This document shows, in pieces, positions 29,088 through 37,741 of a DNA stretch of 64,000 bases. The notes beneath the pieces were generated by a model. That model had not been told where the DNA came from and did not search any database. It saw only the letters and a program-made list of their open reading frames with translations. The translations under genes and the position numbers were made by a program. The first letter of the stretch is position 1, and each line of letters opens with the position of its first letter. This DNA comes from Paraburkholderia sp. UYCP14C (lineage in GTDB: Bacteria > Pseudomonadota > Gammaproteobacteria > Burkholderiales > Burkholderiaceae). The stretch is taken from assembly GCF_004197395.1 (NCBI RefSeq), contig NZ_SELS01000022.1, forward strand, positions 62,001 to 126,000, written 5' to 3'.

Positions 29088-29729
29088 ATGGTCAGAAGAA
29101 CCAAAGAAGAGGCGCTGGAGACGCGCAACCGGATTCTGGATGCAGCCGAACAGGTCTTCTACGAGAAAGGCGTATCGCGCACGTCGCTGGCCGATATCGC
29201 CCAGGCCGCCGGCGTCACGCGCGGCGCCATTTATTGGCACTTCGCGCACAAGAGCGAGCTCTTCACCGAAATGTTCGACCGTGTGCTGCTGCCGCTCGAC
29301 GAACTGAAGGCGGCATCGCTCGATCCCAACGAAATCGATCCGCTCGGGCGCATCATGGAAGTCTGCATGGTCTGCCTGCGCGACACCGCCACCGATCCCC
29401 GCCGCCGCCGCGTGTTCGACATCCTGTTCCTGAAGTGCGAACTGGTCGAAGAGATGGGGCCGGTGATGGAACGGTATCAAACCAATATGCGCGAAGGGCT
29501 CGCGAAGATTGAGGGCGGTCTGCGCAACGCGATCTCCAAAGGCCAGATGCCCGCCGACCTCGACACGAAGCTCGCCGCGGCGATGGTGCACGCGTTCGTC
29601 GGCGGCTCGTTGCGCGACATGCTGTTTTTGCCCGATGCGACCGACTTCGGCGCGCACGCGCAGCAGATGGTGGAAGGGATGTTCGACGCCTTGCGCCTGA
29701 GTCCGGCATTGCGCAGGAAGGCGCAGTAG
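29088..29729 (+). CDS. bpeR: TetR-family repressor of the efflux operon (AcrR/BpeR type)
   Basis: 213-residue regulator. The N-terminal DNA-binding domain is ETRNRILDAAEQVFYEKG followed by SLADIAQAAGVTRGAIYWHF, the standard AcrR/TtgR form. The rest is a helical ligand domain that binds the drugs exported by the pump. The frame is open 72 codons further upstream, but ATG 29088 gives the family N terminus (MVRRTKEEA) with AGGT upstream. It is divergent from bpeABoprB and should repress that operon and itself through the site at 28929-28952. Confidence 0.92.
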   Translation: MVRRTKEEALETRNRILDAAEQVFYEKGVSRTSLADIAQAAGVTRGAIYWHFAHKSELFTEMFDRVLLPLDELKAASLDPNEIDPLGRIMEVCMVCLRDTATDPRRRRVFDILFLKCELVEEMGPVMERYQTNMREGLAKIEGGLRNAISKGQMPADLDTKLAAAMVHAFVGGSLRDMLFLPDATDFGAHAQQMVEGMFDALRLSPALRRKAQ

Positions 29730-29758
29730 AAGGCGCGCAGGGGTTGCGGTTGGGAAGG

Positions 29759-29781
29759 CGGGCGGTTCGATGAACCGCCCG
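29759..29781. terminator. Terminator between convergent genes
   Basis: CGGGCGGTTC (29759-29768) and GAACCGCCCG (29772-29781) with a three-base loop and TTTCT after it. It ends the TetR transcript and probably also that of the opposing cysteine hydrolase. Confidence 0.75.
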
Positions 29782-29821
29782 TTTCTATTGGCGGAGCGGA
29801 CCGCCCGTCCCCGCGCCGGGT

Positions 29822-30460
29822 TCAGGCCACTGCCCGGCGCGCTCGCGCCGCCTGATTCGACGCATAGATGTTGCCGCGCTCGAGCGGCGCGCCGCTCTTT
29901 AGCGCCGCGATCCACTGATCGGTGCTCGCGACCGCCGCGAAGCGCGACTGCAAGACCACGCTGAAGACGCGATGAATCTCCTCCGCGCTCGCGAAGCCCG
30001 CGCTGTTTTCATACGGCACCGAGCCGGTCGCGTCGTGCAGGAACTCGACGGCGAGGCCGGCATGCACCGCGTGGTTGATCGTCGACGCATCGCAGTTGTG
30101 GGTCATGTAACCGGTGACGCTCAGCGTATCGATCTGCCGGGCGGCGAGCCAGTCGGCCAGGTCGGTGCCGGCAAAAGCGCTCGGCAGCGACTTCTCGACG
30201 AAATGGTCATGCGCGCGCGAGCTGACCACTGTGTGCAATTCCGCGCCCGCGCTGCCGCGCGCGAACAGCGGCGAGGTGGCGGGCGCGACGTTCTGCACGA
30301 CCACGACCGGCACGTCGGCGGCGCGCGCCGCATCGATCGCGCGACCGATGTTGGCGAGCGACGTGCGCACGTCCGGAAATTCGATCGGCAGATCGCCGCT
30401 CACGTATTCGTTCTGCACGTCGATGACGATCAGCGCACGGCGCGGCGCGGTTGTGCTCAT
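29822..30460 (-). CDS. Isochorismatase-family cysteine hydrolase
   Basis: 212-residue cytoplasmic hydrolase of the nicotinamidase/isochorismatase fold. The catalytic triad is visible: Asp in VIDVQN near residue 15, Lys in FVEKSLPSAF, and the Cys nucleophile in YMTHNCDASTI. ATG 30460 has AAGGAG upstream. It is divergent from the GlxA-type regulator 188 bases away, a common pairing in which the regulator controls the hydrolase. The substrate is unknown and could be a small amide or isochorismate-like compound. Confidence 0.85.
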   Translation of the reverse strand: MSTTAPRRALIVIDVQNEYVSGDLPIEFPDVRTSLANIGRAIDAARAADVPVVVVQNVAPATSPLFARGSAGAELHTVVSSRAHDHFVEKSLPSAFAGTDLADWLAARQIDTLSVTGYMTHNCDASTINHAVHAGLAVEFLHDATGSVPYENSAGFASAEEIHRVFSVVLQSRFAAVASTDQWIAALKSGAPLERGNIYASNQAARARRAVA

Positions 30461-30522
30461 GGGAAGGCTCCTTGTCAGTGAAAACGATCGCTGGCGCGCG
30501 CCCGGCGCGACGGCCGCGGCGC

Positions 30523-30557
30523 GACGGCAATGACGGCAATGACGGCAATGACGGCAT
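30523..30557. repeat. Short tandem repeat of a 9-base unit
   Basis: GACGGCAAT is repeated three times perfectly and a fourth time incompletely (30550-30557). It lies in the divergent promoter region between the hydrolase and the GlxA-type regulator, where unit-number change could shift promoter spacing by nine bases. Confidence 0.8.
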
Positions 30558-30648
30558 TGTTGCTCTGCCGCCCGGCCGCCGATAGCGGCCCGAATGACAA
30601 GCTTCGCTAGAATCGGGCCATACTTCAGGCATTCACAAGGGACCCGCC

Positions 30649-31644
30649 ATGACCACCTTCGCATCGTCCGATGAAGTCTCCGGTCAGTCGCCACGCCATG
30701 TGGTCGCCGTCGTCGCGTTCGACCGCATCAGCCCGTTCCACCTGTCGGTGCCGTGCGTCGTGTTCGGCGAGGACCGTCGCGGCGGCGGCGTTCCCGCCTT
30801 CGACTTCCGCGTGTGCGCCGCGGAGACGGGCGCGCTCGCGACGACCGCGGGCTTCTCGATCGCGGTCACGCACGGACTCGAAGCGCTTGCCGACGCGCAG
30901 ACGATCATCGTGCCGAGCTGGCGCGACCCCGACGAAATGCCGCCCGCCGCGCTTCTCGACGCGCTGAGGGCCGCGCATGCGCGCGGCGCGCTGCTGGTAG
31001 GCCTGTGCCTTGGCGCTTTCGTGCTGGCGGCGGCGGGCATCCTCGACGGGCGGCCCGCTTCGACGCACTGGGCGTGGGCCGACGACTTCGCGCGACGCTA
31101 CCCGCGCGTGCGGCTCGACCCCGACGTGCTGTACGTCGACGACGGCAACGTGCTGACCTCGGCCGGCACAGCCGCCGGCCTCGACTGCTGCCTGCACGTA
31201 CTGCGCAAGATCTGCGGCGCGCAGGTCGCGAACCACGTCGCGCGCCGGCTCGTCGTGTCGCCGCACCGCCAGGGCGGCCAGGCGCAATACGTGCAGCAGC
31301 CGATGCCGCCGAAGCCGCGCGGCGATCGGCTGTCCGGCCTGCTCGACTGGGTGAGCGGCAACCTGGCCGCGCCGCATACGCTCGACACGCTCGCCGCGCG
31401 CGCGTTGATGAGCCGCCGCACCTTCACGCGACGCTTCCGGCTCGCGACCGGGAGCACCGTCGGCGCGTGGCTGCTCGCGCAGCGGCTTGCGCGTGCGCAA
31501 CAGCTGTTGGAAAGCACCGACGAGTCGGTCGAAGCGATCGCGGCGAGCGCCGGGTTCGGCTCGGCCGCATCGCTGCGGCAGCATTTCGCGGACGCGTTCC
31601 GGACGTCGCCGACCGCGTGGCGGCGGGAGTTTCGAGGGGATTAG
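30649..31644 (+). CDS. GlxA-type AraC-family regulator with DJ-1/PfpI domain
   Basis: 331-residue transcriptional activator-like protein. Residues 15-190 form a DJ-1/PfpI amidase-like sensor domain, with LVGLCLGAFVLAAAG around the usual nucleophile-elbow Cys. Residues about 235-330 hold two helix-turn-helix units of the AraC type (TLDTLAARALMSRRTFTRRF and SVEAIAASAGFGSAASLRQHF). Such FtrA/GlxA proteins control genes for amide or nitrogen compound use. The divergent hydrolase gene at 29822-30460 is the obvious target. Confidence 0.9.
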   Translation: MTTFASSDEVSGQSPRHVVAVVAFDRISPFHLSVPCVVFGEDRRGGGVPAFDFRVCAAETGALATTAGFSIAVTHGLEALADAQTIIVPSWRDPDEMPPAALLDALRAAHARGALLVGLCLGAFVLAAAGILDGRPASTHWAWADDFARRYPRVRLDPDVLYVDDGNVLTSAGTAAGLDCCLHVLRKICGAQVANHVARRLVVSPHRQGGQAQYVQQPMPPKPRGDRLSGLLDWVSGNLAAPHTLDTLAARALMSRRTFTRRFRLATGSTVGAWLLAQRLARAQQLLESTDESVEAIAASAGFGSAASLRQHFADAFRTSPTAWRREFRGD

Positions 31645-31752
31645 ATGAAGGCGGTGGGAGCACCGCTATTTCGTAGTGCGTCACCGGGATTTCGTAGTCG
31701 CGCGAGGATGTCCGGCACGCGTTTCATCAGGGGTTGCGCGCAACCCTCGGCA

Positions 31753-32487
31753 TCAATGGTCGCTGAACCAGCGCGCGACATACAACAACAGCGCGACCAG
31801 AAAGATCATCCCGGCCCACGCCCAGTACGGCACGACATGATGCCCGGGTTCGTGATGCGTCACGCCATGCGACCAGCTATGCGACGCGCTTGCCGCGCGC
31901 CCCGGCAGCGCATGGTTGTGCTCGTCGCGCGCGCGCCGCGTGATGCCGCCGAGCGTGATCGGCCGCAAGAACACGTACTGACGACGCGGCGCTGTGCCAC
32001 GCGCGCGGTTCGGCCCTTTGCCGTGCTTGGCGCGCACGACGGCGTCGAACTCGGCGAAAAAGTCGTCGGCGATCTGACGCAGGGCGTTCTCGAGCTGGCG
32101 CGTCGGCAACTCGGCGAGCGGTCCCGACGACGTCGCCCACAACGTGTAGTCGATGCGCGTGCCGCGCTCGCGCCCCTCGTCCGCGCGCAGCCGGACTTCG
32201 ATCTGCCCGCGCAACGCACCGATGCCCTCGGCCCGTGCCTTGAAGTTGATGGTACGGCGCTGCGCGTCCGCCGGGCCGGAATCCTGGCCGGCGACGTGCG
32301 CGCGCGCATGATAATGCGCACGCAACGGGCCGAGCGGCACGGTCATCGTCAGCGCGTATTCGCCGTGGGCGAGACGCTCGAAAGACTCGCAGTTGTCGAG
32401 GCTGGCACGCAACAGCGCGAGATCCTGCAACGCGTCCCAGACCTCGGACGGCGCCAGCGGAATCCGTAACGCGTCGTTCAGTTCCAT
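31753..32487 (-). CDS. CoxG-type SRPBCC protein with C-terminal membrane anchor
   Basis: 244-residue protein whose first 150 residues match the carbon monoxide dehydrogenase subunit G family, a START/SRPBCC lipid- or ligand-binding fold (MELNDALRIPLAPSEVWDALQDL). The last 30 residues are one hydrophobic segment (YWAWAGMIFLVALLLYVARW), so it should be anchored to the inner membrane. The linker is His-rich. ATG 32487 has GGGAGG upstream. No CO dehydrogenase genes are nearby, so that role is unlikely. It lies 35 bases after the DUF427 gene on the same strand. Confidence 0.8.
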   Translation of the reverse strand: MELNDALRIPLAPSEVWDALQDLALLRASLDNCESFERLAHGEYALTMTVPLGPLRAHYHARAHVAGQDSGPADAQRRTINFKARAEGIGALRGQIEVRLRADEGRERGTRIDYTLWATSSGPLAELPTRQLENALRQIADDFFAEFDAVVRAKHGKGPNRARGTAPRRQYVFLRPITLGGITRRARDEHNHALPGRAASASHSWSHGVTHHEPGHHVVPYWAWAGMIFLVALLLYVARWFSDH

Positions 32488-32522
32488 GACAACCTCCCCG
32501 ATTGAGCGCGCCGACTGCGGGA

Positions 32523-32903
32523 TCAGGACGTCTGATCGATGCGGTCGACCCGCGATGCGTAAAAAGCGAGATAGCCCTTGATGCGACTGGCCTGCTCGAA
32601 CGGGGCTTCGTAGCTCCACACCGCGTTCTCGATCACGCCATCTTCGGTGTGCAGATGGAAGTACGACGCGTCGCCCTTGAACGGGCAATGCGAGGTGTGC
32701 GCCGAGCGTTCGAGCCGGGCCATGTTCACGTGCTCGCGCGGGAAATAGAACACGTCGGCGAGGCCGGTCTCCGAGAGCGTCAGCGCGGCCTGGGTGTCGG
32801 CCATCGTCACGCCGCCGTGAATCACGCGCACACGGTGGCCGTTGTCGCGGATCACGATGGTATGGCCGTCCGGCCGTCCCGCAGATGTCGACGCATCGCT
32901 CAT
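32523..32903 (-). CDS. DUF427 family protein
   Basis: 126-residue small cytoplasmic protein. The DUF427 pattern is clear (GGVTMADTQAALTLSETGLADVFYFP, then SHCPFKGDASYFHL and AVWSYEAPFEQA). The start is ATG 32903 behind GGAGCC. The family is widespread with no firmly known function. It is probably co-transcribed with the CoxG-type gene downstream. Confidence 0.88.
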   Translation of the reverse strand: MSDASTSAGRPDGHTIVIRDNGHRVRVIHGGVTMADTQAALTLSETGLADVFYFPREHVNMARLERSAHTSHCPFKGDASYFHLHTEDGVIENAVWSYEAPFEQASRIKGYLAFYASRVDRIDQTS

Positions 32904-32961
32904 GTCCAGGCTCCATGATGGGGTGGGCGCTGCACTGCCGGCTGTTGCCGCAGGAACGGCA

Positions 32962-32986
32962 AAGCCACGGGACACGCCCGTGGCTT
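32962..32986 (-). terminator. Hairpin terminator after the small secreted protein gene
   Basis: AAGCCACGGG and CCCGTGGCTT with a five-base loop, 64 bases after the stop at 33051. On the - strand the stem is followed by a short TTT only. Confidence 0.6.
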
Positions 32987-33050
32987 CATTATCGGCCAAA
33001 CTTCGGCCGATTGCGCGAGCTTCCTGCGCGGCCGCGGGCGGCTCGACCCG

Positions 33051-33545
33051 TTACTTCACGCTCCAGATGAATGCGGATTTGACGTTGCCGTGTGCCGGCA
33101 CGCTCACCGAGCGGGTTTGCTCGCTGTCGTTGTATTTCGCGTGCACCATGTAACGGCCGGGGCTCAGGCGTACCAGCATGAACGGTCCGCGCGACGTCGT
33201 GTTCAGCACTTCGCCGTTATGGGCATCGACGATGCGCACGTGCACGTCGGCGAGAAACTCGGCATTGGGTCCGGTGAAGCGCAGCGTCAATGGCCACTGG
33301 CTTTGCGCTTGTTGCAGCGCCCGCGATTCGTCAAGGCCGACACCACCTGACACATACGAAACGTCGCCCTGCTGCTGGACTTGCGGCAGACCGCCGCCGT
33401 TGGTGTTGCCCGCGCTGGTGTTGTCGGTGGTCGAGCCGCCGGTCACGCCCGCCTGCTGCGCGTTTGCGCCGCCCGCCAGTCCGAGCGTGAGCGCCGCGCA
33501 CAGCGCGGCGGCTACGATCCTTTGCTGATTGCGTTGGGTCTTCAT
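33051..33545 (-). CDS. Secreted protein with carboxypeptidase-regulatory-like fold
   Basis: 164-residue exported protein. The signal peptide ends near residue 29 (LAGGANA). It is followed by a Gly/Asn/Thr-rich linker and a small beta domain (LADVHVRIVDAHNGEVL, then GPFMLVRLSPGRYMVHAKY) that looks like a transthyretin/carboxypeptidase regulatory fold. ATG 33545 has AAGGAGAG upstream. It carries no catalytic motif. It is downstream of degP with a strong terminator between them, so it is a separate transcript. Function unknown. Confidence 0.8.
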   Translation of the reverse strand: MKTQRNQQRIVAAALCAALTLGLAGGANAQQAGVTGGSTTDNTSAGNTNGGGLPQVQQQGDVSYVSGGVGLDESRALQQAQSQWPLTLRFTGPNAEFLADVHVRIVDAHNGEVLNTTSRGPFMLVRLSPGRYMVHAKYNDSEQTRSVSVPAHGNVKSAFIWSVK

Positions 33546-33735
33546 CGGTTCGCTCTCCTTGTTGAAGTCCTTGGCCAGTCCCCGAACGGGCCCGAATCAA
33601 GGACGAAGCAACCTGTGTGCCAACCGCCCGGTTGCGTCGACGGAACACGCGCGACCTTCGCGGCACCAATCCGCGTGGCGCGCTTCCGCCTGTCGGCGCT
33701 GCTCGCAGCAGCACGGTTCGGACAGGCGAAAAAAA

Positions 33736-33767
33736 GCCGGTCCTTGCAGTAAATGCAAAGGACCGGC
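33736..33767 (-). terminator. Terminator of degP
   Basis: GCCGGTCCTT (33736-33745) and AAGGACCGGC (33758-33767) form a 10-bp stem. On the - strand it is followed by seven T residues, a textbook intrinsic terminator, 60 bases after the degP stop. Confidence 0.9.
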
Positions 33768-33826
33768 AATCGCTACTACAGCTCAAACCGGGTTGGGCGA
33801 TCCTTTCGAACCGCCCGGATACTGGA

Positions 33827-35350
33827 TCAGCCGAGATCAACGGGCACAAAAATCTGCGCGTTGTCCCGCTGGATCAGCAGCGCAATGCTGTTGCCTGCGC
33901 CCGAAATCATCTGCTTCAATTGATCGATGTTCGTGACCGGACGGCCGTTGACCGCGAGAATCACGTCGCCCGGCTGGATCCCGGCGCTCGCCGCCGCGCC
34001 GCCCGCCTGCTGCACCAGCAGACCGTGCGACACCGACGCCCCGCTCTTCTCTTCCGGCGTCAGCGGCCGCACCGCGACGCCGAGACGGCCCTGCAACTGG
34101 GTCTGTTGATCGGTCTTGTTCGCCGACGTGACCTTCACGTCCGAGAACGAGCCGATCGTCACCTTCACGTCCTTGCTGGTCTTATCGCGCCACACCTTCA
34201 GCGTCGCCGAGCTGCCCGGCGCGAGACCTGCGATCTTTGCCGGCAGATCGGTCGAATCGCTGACTTCGTCGCCATTCACCGACAGGATCACGTCACCCGG
34301 CTGCAAGCCAGCCTTGGCCGCCGGACCGCTGGCGTCGACCGAGCTGACCAGCGCGCCTTGCGGCTTCTGCATGCCGAACGAATCGGCGAGCGTCTGGTTC
34401 AAGCCCTGCACCGCGACGCCGAGGCGGCCACGGCTCACGTGACCGGTCTTGACGAGATCGTCCTTGACCTTGATCGCCTCACTGATGGGGATCGCGAACG
34501 ACAGGCCCTGGAAGCCGCCCGTCTGCGAGTAGATCATCGAGTTGATGCCGATCACTTCGCCTTGCAGATTAAAGAGCGGACCGCCCGAGTTGCCCGGATT
34601 CACCGGCACGTCGGTCTGGATGAACGGCGTGTAGTTTTCGTTGGGCAGCGAACGCGACTTCGCGCTGATGATGCCCGAGGTCACGGTGTTGTCGAAGCCG
34701 TACGGCGAGCCGATCGCGACGACCCACTGACCCACCTTGCTCTGGCGCGGATCACCGATCTTCACAGTCGGCAGATCGCTCGCGTTGATCTTCAGCACGG
34801 CGACGTCGGACTGCTTGTCGGCGCCGACCACCTTCGCCTTGAACTCTCGCTTGTCGGTGAGCTTCACGGTGACGACGTTCGCGCCATCGACCACGTGCGC
34901 GTTCGTCAGAATGTAGCCGTCATTGCTGATGATGAAGCCGGAGCCGAGGCTCGCGCTCGGCTGGTCGGGCGCGTCACCGCCATCGCCGCCGCCTTGCATG
35001 CCCGGCACGCCGCCGAAGAAACGTTTGTAGAACTGATAGAACGGATCGTTCGGATCGATCGGCAGCTGGTTGCCGTTGAGGTTGCCGCCATTACCGCGCA
35101 TCGCGGTCTGCTTGACCACGTGCTTCGCGCTGATGTTCACGACGGCCGGCCCGTAGGTCTCGACGAGACCGGAGAAATCGGGAATACCGGTTTTAGCGGC
35201 TGCTTCGGCTGGCATCATCGCGGCGGCTTCCGCCGGCGAGATGATCTGCGGTGCGGGCACATCGCGATGGCCCGCCACATAGCCGGCTGAAAGCGCAGCG
35301 GCGACAGCTACCGCAACGGCGCCGCGGGACAAGGTTTTCGCGTTCATCAT
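33827..35350 (-). CDS. degP: Periplasmic serine protease/chaperone, DegP/MucD family
   Basis: 507-residue HtrA-type protease. The signal peptide is at residues 1-25. The trypsin-like triad is His in LTNAHVV, Asp in KQSDVAVLKI and Ser in NPGNSGGPLF. Two PDZ domains follow, near residues 300-385 (RLGVAVQGLNQTLADSFG) and 415-500 (RLGVAVRPLTPEE). ATG 35350 or the next codon is the start, with AGGAGC upstream. It degrades misfolded envelope proteins. The response regulator and sensor kinase genes lie upstream on the same strand, 167 bases away, and may control it. Confidence 0.94.
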   Translation of the reverse strand: MMNAKTLSRGAVAVAVAAALSAGYVAGHRDVPAPQIISPAEAAAMMPAEAAAKTGIPDFSGLVETYGPAVVNISAKHVVKQTAMRGNGGNLNGNQLPIDPNDPFYQFYKRFFGGVPGMQGGGDGGDAPDQPSASLGSGFIISNDGYILTNAHVVDGANVVTVKLTDKREFKAKVVGADKQSDVAVLKINASDLPTVKIGDPRQSKVGQWVVAIGSPYGFDNTVTSGIISAKSRSLPNENYTPFIQTDVPVNPGNSGGPLFNLQGEVIGINSMIYSQTGGFQGLSFAIPISEAIKVKDDLVKTGHVSRGRLGVAVQGLNQTLADSFGMQKPQGALVSSVDASGPAAKAGLQPGDVILSVNGDEVSDSTDLPAKIAGLAPGSSATLKVWRDKTSKDVKVTIGSFSDVKVTSANKTDQQTQLQGRLGVAVRPLTPEEKSGASVSHGLLVQQAGGAAASAGIQPGDVILAVNGRPVTNIDQLKQMISGAGNSIALLIQRDNAQIFVPVDLG

Positions 35351-35517
35351 GAGCTCCTGACTGGAGAAAGTGACTTTGGATGTCGAGGAGCGTAAGGGGC
35401 GTCACTTAAAAGAGTCTTAAGCAGCGCCAGATCATGGGAACCTTCTCGGCCAGGCAGTTACGAGGCCCTCGCGCCAGCATGAACGCCGGGTCTGGCCGAC
35501 GCGCAAACCACCCATGC

Positions 35518-36816
35518 TCAGAAGCGAACGATGACCTGCAAACCACCGGCCGGCGACTCGTCGAGCGACACTTGCGCATGATGTTGCATGGCAATCCGGC
35601 GCACAATCGCGAGACCGAGGCCGCTGCCCGCCACGTCGGTGCGCGCGCGAGTCGCGCCCGCACCCGCGCGATAGAAGCGGTCGAACACGCGTTCGCGATC
35701 GGCCGGGTCGATTCCCGGACCGCTATCGGCGATCCGCACGACCGGATGGCCGTCCTCGACGCGCAGGCTCACGTCGACGCGGCCGCCATGCGGCGTGTAC
35801 TTGGTCGCGTTATCGACGAGGTTGTTGAACATCACGCGCAACGCTTCGGCGTCGCCGGTCACGCTGGCGGCCTCACTCGCCTCGATGCCGAGGTCGACGC
35901 CGCGATTCACCGCGAGCGGCGCGTAGGTTGCAACGCACTCCCGCAGTAGCTCGCGCAGATCCAGCGTCCCGGCGACGCCGGCGCTGTCCGGCTCGGCGCG
36001 CGCGAGCGCGAGCAGTTGCTCGGCGAGGCGCGTCGCGCGCGTGACACCCGCCTGCAGATCGGCGAGCGCTTCGCTGCGGGCCGCGTCGTCCTGCGCGCGG
36101 GCGACCAGTTGCGCCTGAATCTGTACCGCGGCAAGCGGCGTGCGCAATTCGTGCGCGGCATCGGCGACGAACGCTTTCTGGATATCGAGCGCGGTCGCGA
36201 GCCGCTGCAGCAGCCCGTTCAGCGCGCGCACGAGCGGCCGGACTTCGAGCGGCAAGCGCTGATCAGGCAACGGATCGAGCGCCTCGGGATGACGCGCGTC
36301 GAGCGCGCTCGTCACGCGTCGCAGCGGCTGCAGCCCGCGGCCGACGATGACCCACACAGCGAGCCCGAGCAGCGGCAGCAGCACGATCAGCGGCCACAGC
36401 GTGCGCAACGCGACGTTGGCCGCAAGCCGGTTGCGCACCGACAGCGGCTGCGCGAGCTGCACGACGTTATCACCGACGATCGCGCCATACACGCGCCACT
36501 CGCCGCGGTCGGTATGCTCGGTCGAAAAACCGAGTTCGGCACGCGGTGCGAGCGGCGCGCGCGGCCGCGAGTAGTACATCAGCATGCCGTTGCGGTTCCA
36601 GATCTGCAGCACGATGCCCTCGTCGCCGGTATCGCGGCCGAGCACCTGTGAGAACGGTTCCGCCGGCAGCGCGGCGGCGATCTGCTCGAGCTGGTAGTCG
36701 AACAGTTCGTTCGCTTCGGCGAGCGCCTGCCGGTAGATCAGCCAGCCCGCGATGCCGACGCCGAGCAGAACGAGCGCCAGCAGCCAGAACAACAGTTGTC
36801 GGCGAATCGAGCGCAT
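35518..36816 (-). CDS. Two-component sensor histidine kinase (QseC/PmrB-like)
   Basis: 432-residue membrane kinase. A first membrane segment at residues 9-28 and a second near 145-165 flank a periplasmic sensor. The phospho-acceptor His is in DAAHELRTPL near residue 225. The N box (VMFNNLVDNATKYTPHGG) and the G boxes (DSGPGID and GSGLGLAIV) are complete. It starts four bases after the response regulator stop, so the two are translated together. The signal is unknown; relatives sense iron, polymyxin stress or catecholamines. Confidence 0.9.
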   Translation of the reverse strand: MRSIRRQLLFWLLALVLLGVGIAGWLIYRQALAEANELFDYQLEQIAAALPAEPFSQVLGRDTGDEGIVLQIWNRNGMLMYYSRPRAPLAPRAELGFSTEHTDRGEWRVYGAIVGDNVVQLAQPLSVRNRLAANVALRTLWPLIVLLPLLGLAVWVIVGRGLQPLRRVTSALDARHPEALDPLPDQRLPLEVRPLVRALNGLLQRLATALDIQKAFVADAAHELRTPLAAVQIQAQLVARAQDDAARSEALADLQAGVTRATRLAEQLLALARAEPDSAGVAGTLDLRELLRECVATYAPLAVNRGVDLGIEASEAASVTGDAEALRVMFNNLVDNATKYTPHGGRVDVSLRVEDGHPVVRIADSGPGIDPADRERVFDRFYRAGAGATRARTDVAGSGLGLAIVRRIAMQHHAQVSLDESPAGGLQVIVRF

Positions 36817-36820
36817 CGGC

Positions 36821-37483
36821 TCAGGCGTCCTTCGCGATCATGTAGCCCAGCCCGCGCACGTTGCGGATCAGATCGGCGCCGAGCTTCTTGCGCAGCGCGT
36901 GAATATAGACCTCGACGGTATTACTGCCGATCTCCTCGCCCCAGCCATACATCTTCTCCTCGAGCTGGCTCTTGGACAGCACCGCGCCAGGCCGCGCAAT
37001 CAGCGCTTCGAGCAGCGCGAATTCGCGCGCGGATAGCGCGACCGGCGCGCCATCGAGCGTCACCTGATGCGACGCGGGATCGAGGGTCACGTTGCCGTGG
37101 CGGATCGTCGAATCGCTGCGACCGGACTGGCGCCGGATCAGCGCGCGCATCCGTGCACCGAGTTCGTCGAGATCGAAAGGTTTGACAAGGTAATCGTCAG
37201 CGCCGGCGTCGAGGCCCTTGACCCGATCGGCGACCGCGTCGCGCGCGGTGACGATCAGCACCGGCAGCGCATGGCCGCGCGTGCGCAGAGCGCGCAGCAC
37301 CTCGAGACCGTCGCGCTTGGGCAGCCCGAGGTCGAGCAACGCGAGATCGTAAGGCTGGGCGGCCGCCGCGCGCAGCGCCGCTTCGCCGTCCTCGACCCAA
37401 TCGACGGCAAAGCCTTCGCCGCGCAGCGCCTTGCGCACGCCTTCGGCGATCATCCGGTCATCTTCGACTAGCAGGATGCGCAT
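36821..37483 (-). CDS. OmpR-family response regulator (QseB/PmrA-like)
   Basis: 220-residue regulator. The receiver domain has the acidic pair in LLVEDDRMI, the phospho-Asp in LALLDLGLPKRDG near residue 51 and the conserved Lys in DYLVKPFDLDEL. The winged-helix DNA-binding domain fills residues 125-218. ATG 37483 gives MRILLVEDD, the family start. It precedes the sensor kinase gene and is divergent from dacB. Confidence 0.93.
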   Translation of the reverse strand: MRILLVEDDRMIAEGVRKALRGEGFAVDWVEDGEAALRAAAAQPYDLALLDLGLPKRDGLEVLRALRTRGHALPVLIVTARDAVADRVKGLDAGADDYLVKPFDLDELGARMRALIRRQSGRSDSTIRHGNVTLDPASHQVTLDGAPVALSAREFALLEALIARPGAVLSKSQLEEKMYGWGEEIGSNTVEVYIHALRKKLGADLIRNVRGLGYMIAKDA

Positions 37484-37741
37484 GGTTGTCCGTTCCAAAA
37501 CGTTCGATGATGCCGCATTCTAGCGCCCGCCTCCGCCCTGCGCGGCGTGTGGCGCTTTTTTCACCGCAGTGTCGCGGCATGTCACTACAATGGGCGCTTT
37601 GCGTCGCGCGACGTCCGTCGGGCAGCACCACAGCGCGTTATCGCGCCGTCGAACCGCCCAGCTTGCCGTTCCGTCGTCCCGCGCACACCGCACGCCGCGC
37701 ACCTTGAAATCCTGCTGGTCCGTTTGCCCGTTCACCCGTTC

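Noticed and set aside
30523-30557. CRISPR-like array
   Set aside because: The unit is 9 bases with no spacers; it is a simple tandem repeat.
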